DNA of 64,000 bases, taken from NCBI GenBank assembly GCA_017794945.1, contig CP051239.1, forward strand, positions 2,656,692-2,720,691, in the 5' to 3' direction. A model generated the notes under the pieces. That model saw only the letters and a program-made list of their open reading frames with translations, was not told the origin of the DNA and did no database searches. How positions within the stretch are numbered: the stretch's first letter is position 1; each line of letters opens with the position of its first letter. The DNA comes from Alcanivorax sp. GTDB lineage: Bacteria > Pseudomonadota > Gammaproteobacteria > Pseudomonadales > Alcanivoracaceae. The position numbers were made by a program, and so were the translations under genes. Of the stretch, positions 52,566 through 61,642 are shown in pieces.

Positions 52566-53282
52566 ATGGAAAAGCGCGACGAACTCTACGCGGGTAAAGC
52601 CAAGTCCGTATTCACCACCGACGATCCGGAGCGGCTGGTGATCGTGTTCCGCAACGACACTTCCGCCTTCGACGGCAAGAAGAAAGAAGCGCTGGATCGC
52701 AAGGGCGCGGTGAACAACCAGTTCAACGCGGCGATCATGGAGATGCTCCACGAGGCGGGCATTCCCACCCACTTCGAAAAACTGCTCAGCGCCAACGAGT
52801 CGCTGGTCAAGAAGCTGGACATGATTCCGGTGGAGTGCGTGGTGCGCAACATCGCCGCCGGCTCCATCGTGCGCCGCCTGGGCGTCGAGGAGGGCAAGGA
52901 GCTGAATCCGCCCACCTTCGAGCTGTTCCTCAAGGACGACGCCCTGGGCGATCCGATGATCAACGAATACCATGTGCGCAGCTTCGGCTGGGCCGAGCCC
53001 GAGCACATCGAAAAAATGAAAGAGCTGACCTTCAAGGTCAACGACGTGCTCAAGAAACGCTTCCTGGACGCCAACATGCTGCTGGTGGACTACAAGTTGG
53101 AATTCGGCCTGTTCCACGGCGAGGTGGTGCTCGGTGACGAGTTCTCCCCGGACGGTTGCCGGCTGTGGGACAAGGACACCCGCGAGAAGATGGACAAGGA
53201 CCGCTTCCGCCAGGACCTGGGCAACGTGATCGAAGCCTACGAGGAAGTAGGGCGCCGCCTGGGCATGACCTTCCAGCAATAA
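52566..53282 (+). CDS. purC: SAICAR synthetase PurC
   Basis: Purine-pathway enzyme of 238 residues that joins CAIR with aspartate using ATP. Marks are [29 protein letters not shown], the aspartate-site stretch [18 protein letters not shown] and [13 protein letters not shown]. It is the short bacterial form, part of the run dapA-bamC-MBL-purC. Confidence 0.97.
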   Translation: MEKRDELYAGKAKSVFTTDDPERLVIVFRNDTSAFDGKKKEALDRKGAVNNQFNAAIMEMLHEAGIPTHFEKLLSANESLVKKLDMIPVECVVRNIAAGSIVRRLGVEEGKELNPPTFELFLKDDALGDPMINEYHVRSFGWAEPEHIEKMKELTFKVNDVLKKRFLDANMLLVDYKLEFGLFHGEVVLGDEFSPDGCRLWDKDTREKMDKDRFRQDLGNVIEAYEEVGRRLGMTFQQ

Positions 53283-53346
53283 CTCTGGAAATCAGGGCGG
53301 TTTACGGAGAGGCTGTGGTGATCCAGCAGCCCTTCGGAGGACCGCC

Positions 53347-54519
53347 ATGTTCCGCATTCGCACCTACAACCAGATCGCCCTGCGCGGCCTGGAGCGTTTC
53401 CCCCGCGACCGTTTCGAGGTCGCCAGCGAATTGTCCGAACCGGACGCCCTGTTACTGCGCAGCCACCCCCTCGGCGGCGCCGACATCCCTCCGACGGTGA
53501 AAGCCGTGGCCCGCGCCGGCGCCGGCGTCAATAACATCGACGTGGCCCACTGCAGTGCGCGGGGCATTCCGGTGTTCAACACTCCCGGCGCCAACGCCAA
53601 CGCGGTCAAGGAGCTGGTGGTGGCCGGCCTGCTGCTGGCCTCGCGCCACCTGCGCGAGGGGCTGGACTGGGTGGCCGGGCTGCGCGCGGACAGCGAAGCG
53701 GACCTGCACCGCCAGGTGGAAGAGGGCAAGAAGCACTTCCAGGGCCGCGAGCTGCGCGGCCGCACCCTGGGCGTGGTGGGGCTGGGCGCGATCGGTTCGC
53801 GGGTGGCGCACACCGCCCTGTCCCTGGACATGAACGTGATCGGCTATGACCCGGCGCTGAGCGTGGACGCCGCCTGGCGGCTGCCCAGCCAGGTCGCCCC
53901 CATGGCCAGCCTGGAAGCGCTGCTCGCGCGGGCGGATTACGTCACCCTGCATCTGCCGCTGCTGGACGCCACCCGGAATCTGATCGGCGCCGCCCAGCTG
54001 GCGCCCATGAAGGAAGACGCGGTGCTGCTCAACTTCGCCCGCCAGGGCATCGTCGACGACGCGGCGGTGGCCGAGGCGCTGCGCGCCGGCAAGCTGCGCG
54101 GCTTCGTCACCGATTTCCCCAGCCTGGCGCTGACCGGCGTTCCCGGCGTGCTGGCGCTGCCCCATTTGGGCGCCAGCACCGGCGAATCCGAGGAGAACTG
54201 CGCGGTGATGGCCGCCGAGGCACTCACCGACTTCCTGGAAAACGGCAACATCCGCCACTCGGTGAACTTCCCCGACCTGATTCTGGAGCCGGGCCCGGGC
54301 GTACGTCTGGCGGTGACCAACCGCAACATCCCCAAGATGCTCGGCCAGGTGCTGTCGGTGCTGGCGGACGCCGACATCAACGTGATCGACATGCTCAATA
54401 AAAGCCGCGACGAGCTGGCCTATAACCTGCTGGACCTGGAGGAAGAACCCACCGAGGCGGCGATGGCCAGAATCCGTGCCCTGGAAGGGGTGGTTAACGC
54501 CCGTCTGGTGCGTCCGTGA
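53347..54519 (+). CDS. serA: D-3-phosphoglycerate dehydrogenase SerA (ACT-containing)
   Basis: NAD-dependent enzyme of 390 residues for the first step of serine synthesis. The NAD fold is LGVVGLGAIGSRVA near residue 142; catalytic segments are ARAGAGVNNIDV and LPHLGASTGESEENCA. The C-terminal 70 residues form an ACT domain (DADINVIDMLNKSRDELAYNLLDLE). The N-terminus MFRIRTYNQIALRGLERF matches the short Pseudomonas-type enzyme. It has GGAGGACCGCC upstream. Confidence 0.9.
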   Translation: MFRIRTYNQIALRGLERFPRDRFEVASELSEPDALLLRSHPLGGADIPPTVKAVARAGAGVNNIDVAHCSARGIPVFNTPGANANAVKELVVAGLLLASRHLREGLDWVAGLRADSEADLHRQVEEGKKHFQGRELRGRTLGVVGLGAIGSRVAHTALSLDMNVIGYDPALSVDAAWRLPSQVAPMASLEALLARADYVTLHLPLLDATRNLIGAAQLAPMKEDAVLLNFARQGIVDDAAVAEALRAGKLRGFVTDFPSLALTGVPGVLALPHLGASTGESEENCAVMAAEALTDFLENGNIRHSVNFPDLILEPGPGVRLAVTNRNIPKMLGQVLSVLADADINVIDMLNKSRDELAYNLLDLEEEPTEAAMARIRALEGVVNARLVRP

Positions 54520-54794
54520 GCGACGCACGGCCCGTCAGCGATTTCGCACCAAAACGGCGCCAGCAGCCTGTGACAGCGCCGTGAAAGGGCATTCCGTGGC
54601 TGGGAGTTTTGCACAGCGGACGGCGATTGCTCATTTCACTTTTAGCAAGCACCCGTAACCGCTTGATTTGTGAAGGAAAGGTTTGTAACTGATTGATTTT
54701 ATTGAAATTAATAATATGGATATTTTTTCGTCATTTAGGGGTCATCGGCGTGATCATGGGCCCTGGGGACAGTTCCTGACAGACTATGCACAGA

Positions 54795-54824
54795 GTTATC
54801 CACAGAATCTGTGAGTAACTTTTT
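54795..54824 (+). terminator. Hairpin with T run after serA, containing a DnaA-box sequence
   Basis: GTTATCCACAG pairs with CTGTGAGTAAC (one G-U pair, one mismatch) around AAT, followed by five T. It contains TTATCCACA (54796-54804), identical to the DnaA-box consensus. In the 330-base gap 54520-54849 I otherwise see only an AT-rich stretch at about 54690-54736. No gene is seen there. Confidence 0.5.
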
Positions 54825-54849
54825 CGTGAGGATTTTCTTACACGCCGGT

Positions 54850-55011
54850 TCAGTTGGTCTGCAGGCCGATGGCGTTCATGAACAAGCGCATCAACCAGGC
54901 CACCCCACCCAGCGTCAGAACACTGGCCACCCAGATCAGCACCAACCAGCCCAGCCGCTTGCGCAACGGGGCGGTGGCGCCGTCGCGGTCCCGGGTTTCA
55001 CGACCTTGCAT
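54850..55011 (-). CDS. DUF2474-family small subunit of the bd-type oxidase
   Basis: Short membrane protein of 53 residues starting at ATG 55011 behind GGAGTCCGC. The charged N-terminus (MQGRETRDRDG) is followed by one membrane helix (about residues 20-44, GWLVLIWVASVLTLGGVAWLM). Family DUF2474 proteins follow cyanide-insensitive bd oxidase genes and probably act like CydX. It begins 17 bases after the cydB stop, so it belongs to the operon. Confidence 0.75.
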   Translation of the reverse strand: MQGRETRDRDGATAPLRKRLGWLVLIWVASVLTLGGVAWLMRLFMNAIGLQTN

Positions 55012-55028
55012 GCGGACTCCTCAACGCG

Positions 55029-56036
55029 TCAGTGGTAGCCGTCGCCGGGGCGCACCTTGCCCCGGAACACGTAATAGGCGAAGGCGGTGTACATCAGAAT
55101 GAAGGGGATGATCAGCAACGCGCCCACCAGGGCGAAGCCCAGGCTCTGGGGCGGGGCGGCCGCTTCCCAGATGGAAATGTCCGGCGGCAGGATGTTCGGC
55201 CAGCCGCTGATCGCCAGCCCGGCGTAGCCCAGGAACATCAGCAGCAGCGCCAGCAGGAACGGCGCCACCGGCCGGCCCCGGGCCAGGGCCCGCTGCATCA
55301 GCAGGGCGGCGCCCACCACCAGCAGCGGCACCGGCGAGAACCAGACGATATTCGGAAAGCTGAACCAGCGCTCGGCGATCACCGGATCGCGCAGCGGCGT
55401 CCACAGGCTGATCACGGCGATGGCGGCGAGCAGAATCCACATCAGCGGCCGGGTCAGGTGGAACATGCGGAACTGCAGCTCGCCCTCGGTTTTCATGATC
55501 AGCCAGGTGCTGCCGAGCAGGGCGTAGGCGAACACCAGGGCGACGCCGGTGAACAGCGGGAAGGGCGCGATCCAGTCCAGCGGGCCGCCGGGGTAGGCGC
55601 CGTTCTCCACCGGCAGGCCGCTGACGTAGGCGCCCAGAACCACGCCCTGGAAAAAGGTGGCGGTGAAGGAGCCGCCGATAAAGGCCTTGTCCCAGATGTG
55701 GCGCTCGTGGTCGCGGGCCTTGAAGCGGAACTCGAACGCGATGCCGCGGAAGATCAGCCCCAGCAGCATGAAAATCAGCGGCAGATAGAGCGCCGTGAGC
55801 ACCACCGAGTAGACCAGCGGGAAGGCGGCCAGCAGGCCCGCGCCGCCCAGCACCAGCCAGGTTTCGTTGCCGTCCCAGACCGGCGCCACGGTGTTCATCG
55901 CCACGTCGCGGTGGTGGCGGTCGGGAATAAAGGGATAAAGGATGCCGATGCCCAGGTCGAAGCCGTCCATCAGCACGTACATCATGACGCCGAAACCGAT
56001 AATCAGCGCCCAGATAAGAGGCAGATCAATACCCAT
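55029..56036 (-). CDS. cydB: Cytochrome bd-type (cyanide-insensitive) ubiquinol oxidase subunit II
   Basis: Polytopic inner-membrane protein of 335 residues with eight or so spans. The start MGIDLPLIWALIIGFGVMMYVLMDGFDLGIGILYPF and AMNTVAPVWDGNETWLVLGG are CydB/CioB hallmarks. The length is below that of E. coli CydB, consistent with the CioB type. It lies 3 bases after cydA, and a DUF2474 gene follows. Confidence 0.93.
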   Translation of the reverse strand: MGIDLPLIWALIIGFGVMMYVLMDGFDLGIGILYPFIPDRHHRDVAMNTVAPVWDGNETWLVLGGAGLLAAFPLVYSVVLTALYLPLIFMLLGLIFRGIAFEFRFKARDHERHIWDKAFIGGSFTATFFQGVVLGAYVSGLPVENGAYPGGPLDWIAPFPLFTGVALVFAYALLGSTWLIMKTEGELQFRMFHLTRPLMWILLAAIAVISLWTPLRDPVIAERWFSFPNIVWFSPVPLLVVGAALLMQRALARGRPVAPFLLALLLMFLGYAGLAISGWPNILPPDISIWEAAAPPQSLGFALVGALLIIPFILMYTAFAYYVFRGKVRPGDGYH

Positions 56037-56039
56037 GGC

Positions 56040-57482
56040 TCAGCGCCCTCCGTCCGTGTCTTGATCGTCGTCCAGGTCTTCCTCCACCGCGGACAGGGGG
56101 CGCATGGCATGCCGTGGCCGCCCCGGCCCGCCGCTGGTTTCCCGGGCGCCTTCTTCCAGTTGCGGGCCCTTGCGCACCAGCCGCAGGGTGTACGCCACGC
56201 CGGCGCCGAACACGAACAGGTAGACCACCACGAACAGCGCCAGGGACACGCCCAGGGTGGTGGCGGAATGGGTGGAAACCGCGTCTTCGGTGCGCATCAG
56301 CCCGTATACCACCCAGGGCTGGCGGCCCACTTCGGTGGTGTACCAGCCGGCCAGGATGGCGATCAGCCCGGCGGGGCCCATCAGCAGCGCGAAGCGCAGG
56401 AACCAGCGGCTGTCGTAGAGCCGCCCCCGCCAGCGCTGCATCAGGCTCAGGCCGCCGAGCAGAATCATCAGCATCCCCAGGCCCACCATGATCCGGAACG
56501 ACCAGAACACGATCGGCACATTGGGACGGTCCTCCGGGGCGAATTCCTTCAGCCCCGGAATGGTGCCGTCCCAGCTGTGGGTGAGGATCAGGCTGCCCAG
56601 GTGGGGCACCGACACCGCGAAACGGGTGCGCTCTTCCTCCATGTCCGGCCAGCCGAACAGGATCAGCGGCAGGCCCTCGCCGTCGGCGGCCTCCTCGCCG
56701 CCCCAGTGGCCCTCCATGGCCGCCACCTTGGCGGGCTGGTGCTCCAGGGTATTGAGCCCGTGGAAGTCGCCGATCACCGCCTGCACCGGCGCCACCAGCA
56801 CCATCATCCACATCGCCATGGAGAACATCTTGCGCACCGCCGGGTTGTCGCGGCCGCGCAGCAGATGCCAGGCGGCGGAGGCGCCCACGAACAACGCCGT
56901 GGCCAGGAACGCGGCCACCGACATATGGATCAGCCGGTAGGGGAAGGAGGGGTTGAAGATCACCGCCAGCCAGTCCACCGGCACCACCTGGCCGTTGATG
57001 ATCTCGTGGCCCTGGGGCGTCTGCATCCAGCTGTTGGAGGCGAGGATCCAGAAGGTGGAGATCAGCGTGCCGATGGCCACCACCACGGTGGAAAAGAAAT
57101 GCAGCCCCGGGCCCACCCGGTTCCAGCCGAACAGCATCACGCCCAGGAAGCCGGCCTCCAGGAAGAAGGCGGTGAGCACTTCATAGGCCAGCAGCGGGCC
57201 GGTGATGCTGCCGGCGAATTCGGAGAAGAAGCTCCAGTTGGTGCCGAACTGGTACGCCATCACCAGGCCGGAGACCACCCCCATGCCGAAGTTAACGGCG
57301 AAGATCTTCACCCAGAAATGGTACAGGTCCCGGTACAGCGTGTTCTTGGTGTACAGCCAGAGCCCTTCCAGCACCGCCAGATAGCTCGCCAGGCCAATGG
57401 TGATGGCGGGGAAGATGATATGAAACGAAATCGTGAACGCGAACTGGGCACGCGCCAGGTCCAGGGCCAGGGTTTCGGTCAT
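56040..57482 (-). CDS. cydA: Cytochrome bd-type (cyanide-insensitive) ubiquinol oxidase subunit I
   Basis: Quinol oxidase subunit of 480 residues carrying the hemes. The first heme ligand is H21 in FTISFHIIFPAIT, another is in RLIHMSVAAF, and Met is in FRIMVGLGM. The quinol-site motif is GWYTTEVGRQPW. The protein is about 40 residues shorter than E. coli CydA, so the Q-loop is the short CioA type. It reduces oxygen to water at high affinity or under cyanide/sulfide. A palindrome lies just upstream. Confidence 0.94.
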   Translation of the reverse strand: MTETLALDLARAQFAFTISFHIIFPAITIGLASYLAVLEGLWLYTKNTLYRDLYHFWVKIFAVNFGMGVVSGLVMAYQFGTNWSFFSEFAGSITGPLLAYEVLTAFFLEAGFLGVMLFGWNRVGPGLHFFSTVVVAIGTLISTFWILASNSWMQTPQGHEIINGQVVPVDWLAVIFNPSFPYRLIHMSVAAFLATALFVGASAAWHLLRGRDNPAVRKMFSMAMWMMVLVAPVQAVIGDFHGLNTLEHQPAKVAAMEGHWGGEEAADGEGLPLILFGWPDMEEERTRFAVSVPHLGSLILTHSWDGTIPGLKEFAPEDRPNVPIVFWSFRIMVGLGMLMILLGGLSLMQRWRGRLYDSRWFLRFALLMGPAGLIAILAGWYTTEVGRQPWVVYGLMRTEDAVSTHSATTLGVSLALFVVVYLFVFGAGVAYTLRLVRKGPQLEEGARETSGGPGRPRHAMRPLSAVEEDLDDDQDTDGGR

Positions 57483-57528
57483 GGGCGAAGCTCCTGAGTG
57501 ATCCGGCGGCTCCGGGCGGGGCCGCTGT

Positions 57529-57541
57529 CATACCCGGTATG
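57529..57541. promoter_or_regulatory. Palindromic operator candidate upstream of cydA
   Basis: CATACCCGGTATG is a perfect 6+1+6 palindrome 47 bases before the cydA start codon. It fits a dimeric repressor or activator site. No FNR/Anr box (TTGAT-N4-ATCAA) was found in this gap. Confidence 0.3.
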
Positions 57542-57594
57542 TTGCCCCATCAGGGGCATCCGCACCAAGTGACAAAAGGTCCTACCCCGGCGAG

Positions 57595-58137
57595 CTACAG
57601 CCGCAGCATCGGGAACGGCCGCCACGGCTGGGTGATCAGCTGCCGGGCGCTGAGGCCCAGCAGCAGGGCGTGGAAGCCGGCGTTGGGGAAACGCCGGTTG
57701 ATCTCGCGCAGGCGCTCCCGGTCGACGCCGAAACGCAGCAGGCCCAGGGAAAGGTCGATCCAGTCCGCGCGCCGGAAGGCCTCCACCAGGGTTTCGGCGG
57801 GTGCGTCGCTGCGGGTGAGTTTGTGGTGCTGGACGATCATGGCGTGGATTTCGTCGCTCCAGCTCTGCAGCCCGTGCTCGTCCAGATAGTGGCAGGCGAG
57901 CCGCGCCGAGGGCGGCAGGTAGTCGAAGGTGCCCGCCAGCCAGATGCCGGCGTCGTGGAAGAAGCCGGCCAGCTCCAGCTTGCGCAGATCGTCACCGGTG
58001 AGCGTGCGCTGCGCCGCCACCAGGTTGATCACCCGGTAAACGTGGTTCCGATAGGGCGTCTGATCCCGCCCGAAGCGCTCCGCGTACTGGTCGAACAGGC
58101 CGTCCAGTTCCGCCAGTTCGGTGATTAGCCTTTTCAT
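57595..58137 (-). CDS. HD-domain phosphohydrolase-like protein
   Basis: Protein of 180 residues. ATG 58137 (MKRLITELAELDGLF) behind AAGGGCAG is preferred to a longer frame. The HD signature lies in YRNHVYRVINLV, ELAGFFHDAGIWLAGTFDYLPPSARL and IVQHHKLTR. The metal-binding His-Asp pair is therefore present (FHDAG). The substrate is unknown; relatives hydrolyse nucleotides. It is divergent from the GntR-family gene and upstream of the oxidase operon on the same strand. Confidence 0.75.
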   Translation of the reverse strand: MKRLITELAELDGLFDQYAERFGRDQTPYRNHVYRVINLVAAQRTLTGDDLRKLELAGFFHDAGIWLAGTFDYLPPSARLACHYLDEHGLQSWSDEIHAMIVQHHKLTRSDAPAETLVEAFRRADWIDLSLGLLRFGVDRERLREINRRFPNAGFHALLLGLSARQLITQPWRPFPMLRL

Positions 58138-58244
58138 TACTGCCCTTGGCGTGGTGGCCGTCCGCAATCCCTCTGTACCCTCAATTAACCAGACCGGGAC
58201 AGGCTTGTCATGCCCGGGGTGGATTTTTTGCATTCGGCGCCGGC

Positions 58245-58280
58245 TTGGTGGTCCTGCCGGATTGTTTTATAGTCGGACAA
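58245..58280 (+). promoter_or_regulatory. Promoter and probable autoregulatory operator of the GntR gene
   Basis: TATAGT at 58268-58273 has TTGGTG 17 bases upstream (58245-58250). Overlapping the -10 box is TAGTCGGACAA (58270-58280), a T-N-GTC-N-GAC-N-A palindrome of the type bound by FadR/FCD regulators. The position fits repression by the encoded protein. Confidence 0.45.
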
Positions 58281-58324
58281 AGTGATTTCCATCCTCTTCC
58301 ATTCGTCAGCGGACGCAGGCCAAC

Positions 58325-59017
58325 GTGACCTTTAAAGCCCGGGAAAGCCTTTCCGAACAAATCGCCGGCCATCTGGCCGCGCAGATCATTCGTGGTGACA
58401 TGCTGGCCGGCGACCGCATCCAGGAACTGCGCGTGGCCGGCGAGCTGGAAGTGAGCCGGGGGTCGGTGCGCGAGGCGCTGCTGATCCTGGAGCGGCGCCA
58501 CCTGATCGACATCCTGCCGCGCCGCGGCGCGGTGGTGAAGGAAATGTCGGAAAGCCAGGTGCGCGGCCTCTATGAGCTGGTCCAGGTGCTGCTGGGTCTG
58601 GTGATCCGCAAGGCGATCAAGAATGTGCGCGAGGACGACCTGGACCCGATCATCGCCCTGATCCACGAGTTGCAGGTGGCCGCCTCCGACCGGGATCTGG
58701 AGCGCTTCTTCGACCTCAGCTTCCAGTTCCTGGAGCACGCCTATCCGTTCGCCCGCAACGGCTTCGTCGAGGACGTGCTCACCGACCTGCACCCGGCCCT
58801 GCAGCGCACCTATTTCATGGCGCTGCACCTGGATAACGACGAGATGAAAGAGTGCCTGTCTTTCTTCAAGGCGCTGGTGGAGACCATCTTCCGCCGCGAC
58901 GTGCGCTCGGCCCTGGAGATCATCCGCGAATTCGCCGAGCATCAGTCCGAGCTGGTACAGGAATCCATTACCCGGGCCCGCCAGATCGAAGCGGCCTGGG
59001 GTGGCCGCCGTAAATAG
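58325..59017 (+). CDS. GntR-family transcriptional regulator, FCD (FadR) subfamily
   Basis: Regulator of 230 residues. The winged helix (residues about 8-70) reads SLSEQIAGHLAAQIIRGDMLAGDRIQELRVAGELEVSRGSVREALLILERR. The C-terminal FCD domain is helical, with ligand/metal-type residues in FFDLSFQFLEHAYPFARNGFVEDVL and LVETIFRRDVRSALEII. The GTG start at 58325 is used. The effector is unknown. It sits divergently from the HD gene and before tRNA-Val. Confidence 0.87.
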   Translation: MTFKARESLSEQIAGHLAAQIIRGDMLAGDRIQELRVAGELEVSRGSVREALLILERRHLIDILPRRGAVVKEMSESQVRGLYELVQVLLGLVIRKAIKNVREDDLDPIIALIHELQVAASDRDLERFFDLSFQFLEHAYPFARNGFVEDVLTDLHPALQRTYFMALHLDNDEMKECLSFFKALVETIFRRDVRSALEIIREFAEHQSELVQESITRARQIEAAWGGRRK

Positions 59018-59038
59018 CCCCCACAGGCCGATAAGGGC

Positions 59039-59067
59039 TTGCCAGCGGCGTCCTGGCTGCCTAGAAT
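59039..59067 (+). promoter_or_regulatory. Promoter of tRNA-Val
   Basis: TTGCCA at 59039-59044, a 17-base spacer and TAGAAT at 59062-59067 are followed by a GC-rich discriminator (TGCGCCCC), typical of stable-RNA promoters. Confidence 0.7.
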
Positions 59068-59080
59068 TGCGCCCCTCTGC

Positions 59081-59157
<77 letters not shown>

Positions 59158-59198
59158 GTTTCGAGCCGCTCTTGAATTCAGCGCTTGGCCACCCCAGG

Positions 59199-59227
59199 TT
59201 TACGCAGACCCGGGGGTCGCCTAGAAT
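59199..59227 (+). promoter_or_regulatory. Candidate promoter of infC-rpmI-rplT
   Basis: TTTACG at 59199-59204 and TAGAAT at 59222-59227 are 17 bases apart, about 70 bases before the infC start. The promoter lies between two arms of an imperfect 19-base inverted repeat (59165-59183 and 59232-59250, 16 of 19 matches). Confidence 0.5.
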
Positions 59228-59297
59228 GACCCGCTATATTCAAGAGCCGCTGAGGTGATGGCGGCCTCGTTCGATTAACCAGTTGGAGGTTCACGAC

Positions 59298-59840
59298 ATT
59301 AAGCGTGGAGGCAAAGGCCGCGAGCAGCGAGCCAGAATTAATCAGCAAATCCAGGCGACTCAGGTTCGACTGATCGACGTCGATGGCGAGCAGGTAGGCA
59401 TCGTTCCCTTAGAGGAGGCCATCGAGCAGGCCAGCGGCAAGCAACTGGATCTGGTGGAAATCTCCCCTGATGCGGAACCGCCTGTTTGCCGAATCATGGA
59501 TTACGGCAAGCATCTGTTCGAACAAAAGCAGAAAGCCAAGGAGTCGCGCAAGAAGACGCGTCAGACTCAGCTTAAGGAAATCAAATTCCGTCCCGGCACC
59601 GACTCCGGCGACTATGAGGTGAAATTGCGTAACCTCAAGCGCTTCCTCGAGGCCGGCGACAAGACCAAGGTCACCGTGCGTTTCCGCGGTCGCGAAATGG
59701 CTCACCAGGAGCTGGGTCGCGAACTGCTGGAGCGGGTGGAGGCCGATCTCGCGGAACACGGTTCCGTCGAGCAACGCCCGAACATGGAAGGGCGCCAGAT
59801 GATCATGGTGCTCAGCCCGGGCAGCAAGAAGAAAAAGTAA
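59298..59840 (+). CDS. infC: Translation initiation factor IF-3 (ATT start codon)
   Basis: Initiation factor of 180 residues that keeps ribosomal subunits apart and checks the start codon. The start is the rare ATT at 59298 (then [17 protein letters not shown]), 7 bases after GGAGGT. An in-frame TTG at 59283 would overlap that ribosome-binding site. The rare start is the conserved basis of IF-3 autoregulation. Marks are [43 protein letters not shown] and [12 protein letters not shown]. Confidence 0.95.
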   Translation: MKRGGKGREQRARINQQIQATQVRLIDVDGEQVGIVPLEEAIEQASGKQLDLVEISPDAEPPVCRIMDYGKHLFEQKQKAKESRKKTRQTQLKEIKFRPGTDSGDYEVKLRNLKRFLEAGDKTKVTVRFRGREMAHQELGRELLERVEADLAEHGSVEQRPNMEGRQMIMVLSPGSKKKK

Positions 59841-59890
59841 CCGGAACCCCGGTTGCTTTTGTTTTATTCACACAACTTGAGACAGGTACC

Positions 59891-60085
59891 ATGCCAAAGA
59901 TCAAGACAAACCGCGGGGCCGCAAAGCGTTTTAAAAAAACCGCCTCCGGTTTCAAGCGTAAGCAGGCATTCAAAAACCACATCCTGACGAAGAAGTCCGC
60001 CAAGACGATTCGTCATCTGCGCCCCAAGACCCAGGTACACGAGTCCGATGTGCCCCTGGTCAAGCGCATGATGCCCTACAGCTAA
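59891..60085 (+). CDS. rpmI: 50S ribosomal protein L35
   Basis: Ribosomal protein of 64 residues, [20 protein letters not shown] at the start and highly basic throughout. It lies between infC and rplT in the standard operon, with a T-rich gap of 50 bases after infC. Confidence 0.97.
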   Translation: MPKIKTNRGAAKRFKKTASGFKRKQAFKNHILTKKSAKTIRHLRPKTQVHESDVPLVKRMMPYS

Positions 60086-60111
60086 ATCACTGGTTTTTGG
60101 AGGTCTGAACA

Positions 60112-60471
60112 ATGGCTCGAGTTAAGCGTGGTGTGCAGGCGCGTCGCCGGCACAAGAAGATTCTCAAGCAAGCAAAAGGTTATTACGGGGCGCGCAGCCG
60201 CGTCTTCCGCGTGGCGGTACAGGCGGTCACCAAGGCCGGCCAGTACGCTTACCGTGACCGCAAGGTCCGCAAGCGTCAGTTCCGTCGTCTGTGGATCGTG
60301 CGGATCAACGCCGCCGCCCGCGTCAACGGCATGTCCTACAGCCGTATGATCGACGGCCTCAAGAAGGCGTCCATCGAGATCGACCGTAAAGTGCTGGCGG
60401 ACCTGGCGGTTCGCGATCAGGCAGCGTTTGGTGCTTTGGCCGAGAAAGCCAAAGCGAGTCTCGCCGCCTGA
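60112..60471 (+). CDS. rplT: 50S ribosomal protein L20
   Basis: Early-assembly ribosomal protein of 119 residues, starting [20 protein letters not shown] with [16 protein letters not shown] in the middle. In E. coli L20 represses its own operon through rpmI mRNA. No matching pseudoknot was verified here. GGAGGTCTGAACA lies upstream. Confidence 0.97.
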   Translation: MARVKRGVQARRRHKKILKQAKGYYGARSRVFRVAVQAVTKAGQYAYRDRKVRKRQFRRLWIVRINAAARVNGMSYSRMIDGLKKASIEIDRKVLADLAVRDQAAFGALAEKAKASLAA

Positions 60472-60511
60472 GCTGACTGTCGGTTAGCCTACACGACAGC
60501 ACTCCGAAACG

Positions 60512-60540
60512 GGGGAAGAGCTCGCGCTCTTCCCCTTTTT
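60512..60540 (+). terminator. Intrinsic terminator between rplT and pheS
   Basis: Perfect stem GGGGAAGAGC/GCTCTTCCCC, loop TCGC, then five T. It ends the infC-rpmI-rplT unit. I found no Phe-rich leader peptide before it, so a PheM-type attenuator is not supported. Confidence 0.9.
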
Positions 60541-60582
60541 CGTTTTGGGAGCCCCGACTGGCGCTCCCGAAGCAAGGCATAG

Positions 60583-61629
<1,047 letters not shown>

Positions 61630-61642
61630 GGGATTATAAAGA

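Noticed and set aside
54690..54824. AT-rich stretch plus perfect DnaA box, possible replication origin
   Set aside because: Only one consensus box (and one weak neighbour) is present, no dnaA/gidA context, and the box sits in a hairpin followed by five T, which a terminator explains better.
55032..57497. 821-codon plus-strand open frame across the bd oxidase operon
   Set aside because: It is His/Gln/Gly-rich without any family pattern and runs antisense to well-recognised cydA and cydB; a GC-rich shadow.
57541..57594. FNR/Anr box for the bd oxidase operon
   Set aside because: No TTGAT-N4-ATCAA match was found on either strand; only a CATACC-C-GGTATG palindrome is present nearby.
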